Source: Nitrospirota bacterium
GTDB lineage: Bacteria > Nitrospirota > JACRHJ01
Length of the DNA stretch: 18,879 nucleotides
Direction: 5' to 3'
Assembly (NCBI GenBank): GCA_027328825.1
Contig: DAHWTK010000023.1
Coordinates: 1-18,879 of the forward strand
Shown here: one piece after another, positions 6,922 through 13,692 of the stretch
Numbering within the stretch: the first letter of the stretch is position 1
Layout of the letters: the number at the start of each line of letters is the position of its first letter
The notes under the pieces: generated by a model
The model's database searches: none
What the model was told of the DNA's origin: nothing
Seen by the model: the letters and a program-made list of their open reading frames with translations, nothing else
Translations under genes and position numbers: made by a program

Positions 6922-7583
6922 TATTGCCTCGCAATAAAATTCACCTTGTTATTTTCAACCTTAGTCTGGTCAATCCCCGCTTCGGCCCCTTTGCCCGACA
7001 ATACCCCGAAGTCGTTCCCTGCGATGTTGCAGGAATAGACCATAGGCCATGATTCGCCGAGGCAGGAGATGCCGTAATTGCTCTCCGTGAGATTGCAGAA
7101 GTTAAAATCGGGCGAAGCATTGATTGTAGTAATCGCCGAATCCGCAAACCTTATGGATGCATAAGAAACGACGCTGTCGGATGCATCAGAGCCGTCGAAT
7201 ATCAGCCCGGCCCAGCAACCCTTTTTGGGTTTTATCTTGTTCCCGTCCTCGTCCTGGCCCGCGGAATCGAATATCACCGGCTCTTTCTCCGTGCCCTTGG
7301 CAATGAGTTTGCCCCGCACAAGCAGCTCTGTCTGCATGGAAAGATAAAGCGGTTCTATCTTCGAGCTTTCGCTTGAGACGAATAAGACTTTCGTGCCCGG
7401 ATCTATCTTAAGCGTTATACCATCCGGCACGAGCACATCCCCGGTCACCAGCACCGTCCCGGACCATTCGGCGTCCTTTTTTATCACGCCCTCAACCTGC
7501 TTAGGGCCGTTATCGCCCAGGGCGCGCGAGGAGATAATAAGGGCCAGAATAAATCCTATTGTAAAAAATTTAATGGGTTTCAT
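6921..7583 (-). CDS. Exported beta-helix-type protein A (short paralogue)
   Basis: A 220-residue protein with a signal peptide (1-23, cleavage after RALG). WSGTVLVTGDVLV then GITLKIDPGTKVLF (40-68) is the same module as in proteins B, C and D, followed by a strand/loop region LLVRGKLIAKGTEKEPVIFD matching the equivalent stretch of B. The W-G motif is degenerate (KPKKGCWAGLIFD), only about four helix turns follow, and the DAxxNWWG end module is missing, so it is a shortened or divergent family member rather than a frameshifted copy; the reading frame is intact. The ATG at 7583 is chosen because it begins the signal peptide; the frame is open further upstream but that would overlap the regulator gene. 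It lies 28 bases after the response regulator and overlaps nicO by one base. Confidence 0.82.
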   Translation of the reverse strand: MKPIKFFTIGFILALIISSRALGDNGPKQVEGVIKKDAEWSGTVLVTGDVLVPDGITLKIDPGTKVLFVSSESSKIEPLYLSMQTELLVRGKLIAKGTEKEPVIFDSAGQDEDGNKIKPKKGCWAGLIFDGSDASDSVVSYASIRFADSAITTINASPDFNFCNLTESNYGISCLGESWPMVYSCNIAGNDFGVLSGKGAEAGIDQTKVENNKVNFIARQ

Positions 7584-7611
7584 CCGTTTGACTGAAATGC
7601 AATTTCCGTTC

Positions 7612-8997
7612 CTACTCGGATAGTTCCGCCGAGACAAGCCCGTATTTCTCCAGTTTATATCTAAGCGTGCTACGTTTAAGGCCGAGAGCGGCGGCGGCGG
7701 CGGTCTGAGAGCCGCCATTATCTTTAAGGGCCTTGACAATAAGCTGTCTTTCCAGCTCCTCCAGTACGTCCGTCAATGTCCCGCCGCCTTCCGGGAGTTT
7801 TACGACGTCCGTATCTTCCGCCTCATGCCGAAGGGTAAGCGGCAGGCTCGACGTGGTAACCGTCTCGCCCTTTTCGAGCACCACGGCGCGTTCGATTATG
7901 TTTTCCAGTTCACGGACATTCCCCGGCCAGTCGTATCGCGCCAGTATGTCCATCGCGGCGGGTTCTATCCCCTCCATTTTCTTGCCCGTCTCCCCGGAAA
8001 ACTTCGCAAGAAAGTGTTCCGCAAGGCCCGGAATGTCGTCTTTTCTCTCCCTGAGCGGCGGTATATTTATGTTCACGACGTTCAGGCGATAATACAGGTC
8101 TTCCCTGAAACGCCCCTCCTTTACAGCCTCCATGAGGTTTTTGTTCGTTGCGGCTATTATCCGCACGTCCACCTTTATCGTCTTCTCCCCGCCAACCCGT
8201 TCGAACTCGTGCTCCTGAAGAACTCTCAGGAGCTTAAGCTGGGTGGATACCGGTATCTCGCCTATCTCGTCAAGAAAAAGCGTCCCCTCATGCGCCAGTT
8301 CGAAACGCCCTGCTTTTCGTTTTATCGCGCCTGTAAAAGCGCCCTTTTCGTGGCCGAAAAGCTCGGATTCCAGCACCCCCTCGGCAAGCGCGGCGCAGTT
8401 CAGTATCACAAGCGGCTTGCCTTTTCGTCTGCTGTTGTAGTGGATTGAGCGAGCCACAAGCTCCTTGCCGGTACCGGATTCTCCCTGTATCAGGACGCTG
8501 GCGTTCGTAGCCGCCACCTGGTTCACAAGCTCGTAGACCTCTTCCATCTTCGGGCTTTTACCCACTATGCCCGTAAAACGGTACTGTTCCTCAAGCTCCT
8601 TGTGAAGCTCCCGGTTCTCTCTGATAAGCCGCTCGCGTTCCAGCGCCTTTCCTACTACGTGCTTTATTTCCTCCATCTCGAACGGCTTGCTCAAGTAATC
8701 GTACGCCCCCAGGCGCATCGCCTCCACGGCGGACTGAAGCGAACCGTATGCGGTTATCATAACTACCGAAAGAGACGTGTCTTTTATTTTTATTTTTTTT
8801 AAAAGCTCAATGCCGTTCATGGACGGCATCTCGATGTCGAGAATGGCCAGGTCGTAGTCCTCGGAGTTCATGGATTCGAGCGCATCGGCCCCATTCTCGA
8901 AGGCGTTCACGGAATACCCGCTCTTGGCCAGCACCCGGCCCAGCAGGCTGCGCATTCCAGGCTCGTCATCGACAACAAGTATTCTCTCGTCCGGCAT
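7612..8997 (-). CDS. Sigma54-dependent NtrC-family response regulator
   Basis: A 461-residue cytoplasmic transcription activator with three domains. Receiver (1-118): acidic pocket D10/D11, phosphorylation site D54 in LAILDIEMPS, and K104 in LSKPF. AAA+ domain (about 142-380): Walker A GESGTGKE (172-179), sigma54-contact loop GAFTGA (219-224), Walker B GTLFLDEI (238-245). C-terminal Fis-type helix-turn-helix (about 415-452) with QTAAAAALGLKRSTLRYKL. All key residues are intact, so it should activate sigma54 promoters when phosphorylated, most likely by the kinase encoded immediately upstream. ATG at 8997 is preferred: GAGG lies six bases upstream and the receiver starts there; an upstream TTG at 9039 lacks support. 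I found no convincing GG-N10-GC promoter in the gaps of this window, so its targets may be elsewhere or upstream of block 1. Confidence 0.95.
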   Translation of the reverse strand: MPDERILVVDDEPGMRSLLGRVLAKSGYSVNAFENGADALESMNSEDYDLAILDIEMPSMNGIELLKKIKIKDTSLSVVMITAYGSLQSAVEAMRLGAYDYLSKPFEMEEIKHVVGKALERERLIRENRELHKELEEQYRFTGIVGKSPKMEEVYELVNQVAATNASVLIQGESGTGKELVARSIHYNSRRKGKPLVILNCAALAEGVLESELFGHEKGAFTGAIKRKAGRFELAHEGTLFLDEIGEIPVSTQLKLLRVLQEHEFERVGGEKTIKVDVRIIAATNKNLMEAVKEGRFREDLYYRLNVVNINIPPLRERKDDIPGLAEHFLAKFSGETGKKMEGIEPAAMDILARYDWPGNVRELENIIERAVVLEKGETVTTSSLPLTLRHEAEDTDVVKLPEGGGTLTDVLEELERQLIVKALKDNGGSQTAAAAALGLKRSTLRYKLEKYGLVSAELSE

Positions 8998-9066
8998 CAA
9001 ATCCTCGGAAATGGAAGAAATCCTGCGGCTTTCAACCAAACATTATATGTAAATCTCCGCTTTCAC

Positions 9067-10572
9067 TCAAGAGATTTCAGTCTTCAGCCCGTCCGGGAGT
9101 GAAAGGGTGAATGTCGCGCCCTTTCCTGGGGCGCTTTCCACCCACACCCTGCCTCCATGCTCCTCCAGGAGCCTGACGCATATGGGAAGCCCAAGACCAG
9201 TCCCCTCGCCTGGCCGTTTGGTGGTATAGAAAGGCTCGAAAATCCTTTCCGTATTTTCGGGGCTTATTCCGGGGCCGGTGTCGCTGAAAGATATGCGCGC
9301 CTCACCCACCGCCTCCTCGTGCCAGAGCTTTATGCCTATATTCCCGCCATCCGGCATAGCCTGTGCGGAATTTATCATAAGGTTCATAAATACCTGCCTG
9401 AGCCTGTCCGGGTCCGCCATTATCTTCGGGACAGGGGAAATATTCAGGTTTATCTTTACGTCCCGGAAAAGCCTTTGCGTCTTCGCGGCCCCGACCGTCT
9501 GGTTCAGCGCTTCCGCGAGGTCGGTCGTCACAACTCCAAGGGCCGGAGGACGGGAGAAATCGAGCAGTCCCCTGACAATGCGCTTGCAGCGTCTGCTCTC
9601 GTCCAGTATCCTGGCAAGGTCTTCGCGTCTTGGGTCGTCGGGGGGCGCGTCTTCCAGTAAAAGCTCGGCAAAACCCATTATCACGCCTATGGGATTGTCT
9701 ATTTCATGGGAAAGGCCTGCCGCAAGCTGGCCAACCGCGGCCATTCTCTCCGAGCGCACAAGCTCCGTCTGCAAAAGCCTCAGCTCGTCGTTTGCGGCAA
9801 TCAGGCTCCTGTTGGCCTCCTCCAGATCCCGCCTGTGTCCCTTCAGCGCGCTCGCCATGGAATTAAACGACCGGCCAAGCTCGCCAAGCTCGTCTTCGCG
9901 GTTAAATTCCACAGCCTGGTCGAGGTCGCCTCCCTCTATCGCTCTGGCGCTTTCCTTAAGGGCAAGTATCGGGTTTATAAGCTTCGCCGCAAAGACAGCC
10001 GCCGTAAGCACGCCCACAAACATGAAAATTACGGTCAGGAACAGGAACTGCTTCCTGATGCCCACAAGTCTTTGTTTAAGCGAGTGATATGATATTATAT
10101 ATCTAACCTTAAGGAACTGAGGCCCGCCGTTTTCTGCGGCTGGGGCCAGAATGTCCATATATTCCTCGCCGTCCGGGCCGTAGTATTTTTTTACGTCGAT
10201 ACCGTTTAACGGCATCCTTTCAGAGAGGGACTGGTCTGTGACCGGCATATGCCCCGGAGTGCCGCCCGAATCCCAGAGTACAAGCCCGGACTGGCTGATA
10301 ATCGTGAGCCGTACCAGGTCCGGGTAATACCTGAAAAACTTCAGCATCTGCGCCCGGACATCAGGCTTTTCGCCAGGTTCCCAAGAAAGTGAACCGTAGG
10401 TGTGGACGACTTCCGTAGCCGTCAGCCTGGCGAACAGCTTTCCCTGCTCCACAAGCTGCTTTTTGCTGTCGGCCTTCTCCGTATGGAGCATTACCGCCGC
10501 GTTTATCTCGATTATAGCCACGACTAGGCAGGATGCGAACGTTATTACCTTTGTCCGAAGGCCGAAATGCAT
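9067..10572 (-). CDS. Membrane sensor histidine kinase (HAMP, HisKA, HATPase)
   Basis: A 501-residue two-component sensor. Transmembrane helices near 9-29 and 177-199 enclose a periplasmic sensor domain of about 145 residues (30-175) that has no motif I recognise. A HAMP linker follows (199-245, DELGELGRSFNSMASAL), then a coiled-coil (245-275), HisKA with phospho-acceptor H289 in AAGLSHEIDNPI, and the ATPase domain with N-box VFMNLMINSAQAM (395-407), G1 DTGPGIS (431-437), F box FEPFYT (445-450) and G2 GEGTGLGL (455-462). All catalytic boxes are complete. The ATG overlaps the resB stop (TGATG), so it is translationally coupled to the envelope gene before it; the cognate regulator follows after 69 bases. 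The signal is unknown, but the external domain and the envelope cargo suggest sensing of periplasmic or redox/metal state. Confidence 0.94.
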   Translation of the reverse strand: MHFGLRTKVITFASCLVVAIIEINAAVMLHTEKADSKKQLVEQGKLFARLTATEVVHTYGSLSWEPGEKPDVRAQMLKFFRYYPDLVRLTIISQSGLVLWDSGGTPGHMPVTDQSLSERMPLNGIDVKKYYGPDGEEYMDILAPAAENGGPQFLKVRYIISYHSLKQRLVGIRKQFLFLTVIFMFVGVLTAAVFAAKLINPILALKESARAIEGGDLDQAVEFNREDELGELGRSFNSMASALKGHRRDLEEANRSLIAANDELRLLQTELVRSERMAAVGQLAAGLSHEIDNPIGVIMGFAELLLEDAPPDDPRREDLARILDESRRCKRIVRGLLDFSRPPALGVVTTDLAEALNQTVGAAKTQRLFRDVKINLNISPVPKIMADPDRLRQVFMNLMINSAQAMPDGGNIGIKLWHEEAVGEARISFSDTGPGISPENTERIFEPFYTTKRPGEGTGLGLPICVRLLEEHGGRVWVESAPGKGATFTLSLPDGLKTEIS

Positions 10573-11882
10573 CAGACCGGCTCCACTTCCTGCATAAAGC
10601 TCTTTATTATCCCGCCATATTCACGCATGAATCCCTGGATGTCCTTGTTTGATGTCCCGCCGATGAATATCCGTCCGTCCTCGACGGTTATCCATATCTG
10701 CCTGTGATGGAAGAAAAACGAAAGGAACAGCCCCGCCATAAGAAGGATGAACCCCGCCCAGACAACAGGAACGCCCGGATCCCTTACAAGTTGAAAACCC
10801 GAATAATATTTGCCGAGCGCGTCGCGGGCGTATGACGTCTGGTATATGGTCATGCCGTCGTATTTCATCGGGTTGTTTATCTCTATCACGGCACGGTCGG
10901 CCTCCCTGCCGTCTTTCACTATCCGGACGCTGCTCGCTATGTTTTTGAGTATCGGCCCCTTGAACGAACCAACGGTGAAGATATATCCAAGGCTCGGAGG
11001 TGCGGCAAGTCCGCCGTCGGGCGCGCCGGTATTATATGAACCGAGAAAGCTTTCGCCGTCGTAAATGTCAAGGACGGCTTCCCGTTTCTCCATATCGACG
11101 CTCTTCGGTTTTATCTTAAGCTTCGTACCGGGTATCGAGAAGAATTTTCCTTCCATCGCTTTGAAGGCGCCAAGCATAGCGCCGGTACTACTGTCGCGAA
11201 CATTAACCTTCATCTCCACAGGGTAATGCTCCAGCGTAAATTTATCCACGTACAATCTGAAATCAAGAGGCTTCTCTTTTCCGGTGCTCCAGTCGTAGAA
11301 CCTCTTAGCATAATCCCCCTCATAGATATTGACCGTACCCACCATCCCCATGCTCCCGATAAGGCCGCCCAGAAGAACAAGCAGGATGCTCGCATGTGTC
11401 ACCACGTCTCCCCAGGGGCCGAGCTTCCCCTTGAAGCCGTAAACGCAGTTGCCACGCTTGATTACGCTGTATTTCCTGTCCCTGAGAGAGCGTTCCAGGA
11501 TTTCCGCGCCCGGCGATGCGGGCAGTTCGTTATGAATCCTGAGGTTTTTTATTTCCTTGCCGGTTTTCTCGGCATTCGGCTGTAGCGTCCTTCGCATAAG
11601 CCTTTTAAACCTGCCAATACTGCAAACCAGCAGGTTTACCGCAAGCATGATTGTAATCGCACGGAAACCCCATGAATGATAGAGGTCTATCACGCCCAGC
11701 AGCTTAAGGTATTTATAGACAGGGAGACCGTATTTGCCGATATAATAAGCCGGCTCCTGTCCCTGCGGCAGAAAAGTCCCGAAGACGGACACCACCGCAA
11801 GAATAATAAGCAGGAATACCGCCAGGCGGAGCGATGAAAAAAACCTCCTGCCGGCGTCCCATATCCCGGTTATTGGCTTCAT
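10572..11882 (-). CDS. ResB/Ccs1-like cytochrome c biogenesis protein
   Basis: A 436-residue membrane protein of the ResB family, which with ResC/CcsA forms the system II haem delivery and ligation complex. Visible features: N-terminal transmembrane helix ending in GTFLPQGQEPAYY (about 17-48), a second helix with WGFRAITIMLAVNLLVC (about 70-88), a third around THASILLVLLGGLIGS with a histidine usually present in this family, a large extracytoplasmic beta-rich domain (about 165-370), and a last helix VVWAGFILLMAGLFLSFFFH followed by a short cytoplasmic tail. Length agrees with bacterial ResB. No CcsA/ResC gene and no CxxCH cytochrome is encoded in this window, so the partner would have to be elsewhere. 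ATG immediately follows the TAG of the preceding lipoprotein gene with no gap and its stop overlaps the kinase start. Confidence 0.9.
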   Translation of the reverse strand: MKPITGIWDAGRRFFSSLRLAVFLLIILAVVSVFGTFLPQGQEPAYYIGKYGLPVYKYLKLLGVIDLYHSWGFRAITIMLAVNLLVCSIGRFKRLMRRTLQPNAEKTGKEIKNLRIHNELPASPGAEILERSLRDRKYSVIKRGNCVYGFKGKLGPWGDVVTHASILLVLLGGLIGSMGMVGTVNIYEGDYAKRFYDWSTGKEKPLDFRLYVDKFTLEHYPVEMKVNVRDSSTGAMLGAFKAMEGKFFSIPGTKLKIKPKSVDMEKREAVLDIYDGESFLGSYNTGAPDGGLAAPPSLGYIFTVGSFKGPILKNIASSVRIVKDGREADRAVIEINNPMKYDGMTIYQTSYARDALGKYYSGFQLVRDPGVPVVWAGFILLMAGLFLSFFFHHRQIWITVEDGRIFIGGTSNKDIQGFMREYGGIIKSFMQEVEPV

Positions 11883-12635
11883 CTATCTCTCATCCGAAAA
11901 CCTGCCGAGTCTTATATTTATCCCATCCGTGAAGGAGCCGTCCTTGACGGTTACGGAGTGATCGGGGCTTCCCCTGTATTTCCCGTAAGGCTCATCAGGC
12001 CTGGGCGCACCCATCAGGCCGGTACGCGCGCCAATATAATATTTTCCGGGTTTGTCCACGTATATCACGTATTTACCGTCCTTCCTGCTCCAACCGGAGA
12101 CAAAATCCGGTCTGCCCACCATCCTCCTATCCTTATATGCAAAGGCATAAGCCTGCTTGAAAGGCCTTCCGCTTCTGTCCGTTATCACGCCGCGAATGCC
12201 CTGCCGCCCAACGCTCCCGGAGAAGAGCATGTTCCCCGAAAAAACATAGAGCGAGAGATCCACATTGTAGGTTTTCCCCTGCTCTATTTTGATTCGTACT
12301 GCGTCCGGGGTATACAGATCGCCCTTTTTCAGGTTCCCGGAAATGCTGCCGGACGTGCGCTTCCTGGCAACGACGTAATACTTCCCAGGCGGCACTTCGG
12401 TATAATACCCGCCATCCTGCCCGGTCGGCTCGGCCATGTAGTCCGCCGGACTCCTGAACTTTTTGTCGGAGCTGACATAAAAATAAACCTCCGCACCCTT
12501 AAGGGGCTTCCCCGCCTCGTCCGTAAGCCGGCCTTTCACAATCCCCGGACGGCCGATGCCGTAGAAATCGTTTTTATGCGCGCAGGCGGAAAAAATAGCC
12601 AATGCCACGACTGCCAGGAACATGTATTTTTTCAT
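11883..12635 (-). CDS. Lipoprotein with two carboxypeptidase-regulatory-like domains
   Basis: A 250-residue predicted lipoprotein: short signal sequence with the lipobox FSAC and acylation at C18. The mature part has two beta-sandwich repeats of the carboxypeptidase regulatory-like/transthyretin type: VKGRLTDEAGKPLKGAEVYF (about 32-52) with PPGKYYVVARKR, and IRGVITDRSGRPFKQAYAFA (about 148-167) with KPGKYYIGARTG. Such domains are passive binding or spacing modules on exported proteins. The ATG at 12635 is chosen over an in-frame GTG at 12683 because the latter lies inside an intrinsic terminator hairpin and the signal peptide starts at 12635. The ribosome site is weak (GAAAG). First gene of the long downstream operon and directly abutting resB. 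Confidence 0.85.
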   Translation of the reverse strand: MKKYMFLAVVALAIFSACAHKNDFYGIGRPGIVKGRLTDEAGKPLKGAEVYFYVSSDKKFRSPADYMAEPTGQDGGYYTEVPPGKYYVVARKRTSGSISGNLKKGDLYTPDAVRIKIEQGKTYNVDLSLYVFSGNMLFSGSVGRQGIRGVITDRSGRPFKQAYAFAYKDRRMVGRPDFVSGWSRKDGKYVIYVDKPGKYYIGARTGLMGAPRPDEPYGKYRGSPDHSVTVKDGSFTDGINIRLGRFSDER

Positions 12636-12654
12636 ATTTTCACTTTCGGCCTGC

Positions 12655-12689
12655 AAAAAAAGGCAGATGGAACCTTTCCCCACCTGCCT
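12655..12689 (-). terminator. Intrinsic terminator after the HEAT-repeat gene
   Basis: On the minus strand a 10-bp stem (AGGCAGGTGG with CCATCTGCCT, one G-U pair; 12680-12689 with 12661-12670) and a 9-base loop is followed directly by seven T residues (12655-12661). It lies 28 bases after the HEAT-gene stop and only about 20 bases before the next ATG, leaving no room for a separate promoter, so partial read-through or attenuation of the downstream operon is likely. Confidence 0.85.
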
Positions 12690-12716
12690 CCGAAAAATCT
12701 CCGTAAACGCGCCTGT

Positions 12717-13625
12717 TTACCTGTAAAGGTTGTAGGGAAAGACCATGACGCCATTCTCGTTTTTGTATTTGTATTTCCTGCCGTTAATGTTTTCAAGCGC
12801 CCTCGCGCACCACTGGCGCACGTAGGAATCCTTGTCGGTTTTCATCATCGCCGTAAGCCTGGGAATCGCAGCTTTCGCGCCCAATTGTCCCAGTGAAATC
12901 GAGGCGTTAACCTTTGTCGTGATGTCATTGGAATTCAAGGTTTTAATGAGCGAAGGTATGGATTTATCTGTCCCTACGTTGCCAAGGGCGAGCGCTGCGA
13001 CCTCCGTGACCCCGTTATTTTTATCGTTTAGAAGCCTCATAATCGGCTCCTCGGCCCGTCTGTCTTCTATCTCTCCGAGTGCCCTTATGGAGAACTCGCG
13101 AGTATCCACATCCGGGCTTTTAAGGGCCGCAATAAGTGCCGGCACGGCCTCAGGCCCCAGGTTAATCAGCGCGCGCGTGGCCTCTTTCTGGATTGCGTCG
13201 TTTTTTACGGACAGGGCAGCGACAAGCGGCCCTATAGCCTCTTTTGCCCTCATCATCCCAAGCGCCCAGGCCGCGATATAGCGCCTCCGCCTGTGCCCCT
13301 GAAGCATTGCTATAAGCGGCTTTACCGCTTTTTTGTAGTCGATTGAGCCGAGAATTGCGGCTGCATACTCCCTCATATCAGGGTCGTCGCTGTTTAGAAG
13401 CTTCATCAGTTTCGGCGCCGCCGGTTTGCCTATTTCTATAAGCCTTTTATATGCCAGGTCTCTCTGCGGGCGAGGGGATTTCAGCTGCCCGATCAGCAGG
13501 TCCACCGTCCTTGTATTGGTTGGGAGTCCCTGTATCTGGCTGCCTGTCAGCACAGTCCTTTGCGTTGAACAGGCGGAGAGAGAGAACAGGAACAGCGCAA
13601 GGAAAAGCGGCAGGGTTTTCTTCAT
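12717..13625 (-). CDS. HEAT-repeat lipoprotein
   Basis: A 302-residue predicted lipoprotein with signal sequence MKKTLPLFLALFLFS and the lipobox LSAC (acylated C19). The mature protein is built of about seven to eight HEAT/PBS-lyase-type repeats of 30-31 residues (for example AVPALIAALKSPDVDTREFS, then IRALGEIEDRRAEEP), covering about 42-285, and ends in a short basic-aromatic tail. HEAT solenoids mediate protein-protein contacts; here it would be an envelope scaffold. ATG is supported by GGAGG with 7 bases of spacing. A 67-base gap separates it from the polyferredoxin gene upstream and may hold a weak promoter. An intrinsic terminator lies 28 bases downstream, marking the end of block 1. No enzymatic residues are apparent. 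Confidence 0.9.
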   Translation of the reverse strand: MKKTLPLFLALFLFSLSACSTQRTVLTGSQIQGLPTNTRTVDLLIGQLKSPRPQRDLAYKRLIEIGKPAAPKLMKLLNSDDPDMREYAAAILGSIDYKKAVKPLIAMLQGHRRRRYIAAWALGMMRAKEAIGPLVAALSVKNDAIQKEATRALINLGPEAVPALIAALKSPDVDTREFSIRALGEIEDRRAEEPIMRLLNDKNNGVTEVAALALGNVGTDKSIPSLIKTLNSNDITTKVNASISLGQLGAKAAIPRLTAMMKTDKDSYVRQWCARALENINGRKYKYKNENGVMVFPYNLYR

Positions 13626-13651
13626 CGGGCAACCTCCGGATGGCGCATATA

Positions 13652-13680
13652 AAATAACATAGAACCGTTTATTTTTTCAA
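13652..13680 (-). promoter_or_regulatory. Weak possible sigma70 promoter before the HEAT-repeat gene
   Basis: Minus strand TTGAAA (13675-13680) and TTATTT (13652-13657) at 17-base spacing lie in the 67-base gap before the HEAT gene. The -10 match is poor (shifting by one base gives TATTTT at 18), so this is only a suggestion. Confidence 0.25.
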
Positions 13681-13692
13681 GATTAATGAGCA

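Noticed and set aside
7687..7702. GGC microrepeat
   Set aside because: It encodes the alanine run of the regulator's helix-turn-helix (QTAAAAALGL), a normal feature of that family.
12652..12676. Possible sigma54 promoter (TTTTTTTGCAGG) before the lipoprotein gene
   Set aside because: The TTGC half is present but there is no GG ten bases before the GC; the sequence is better explained as the terminator's T-run.
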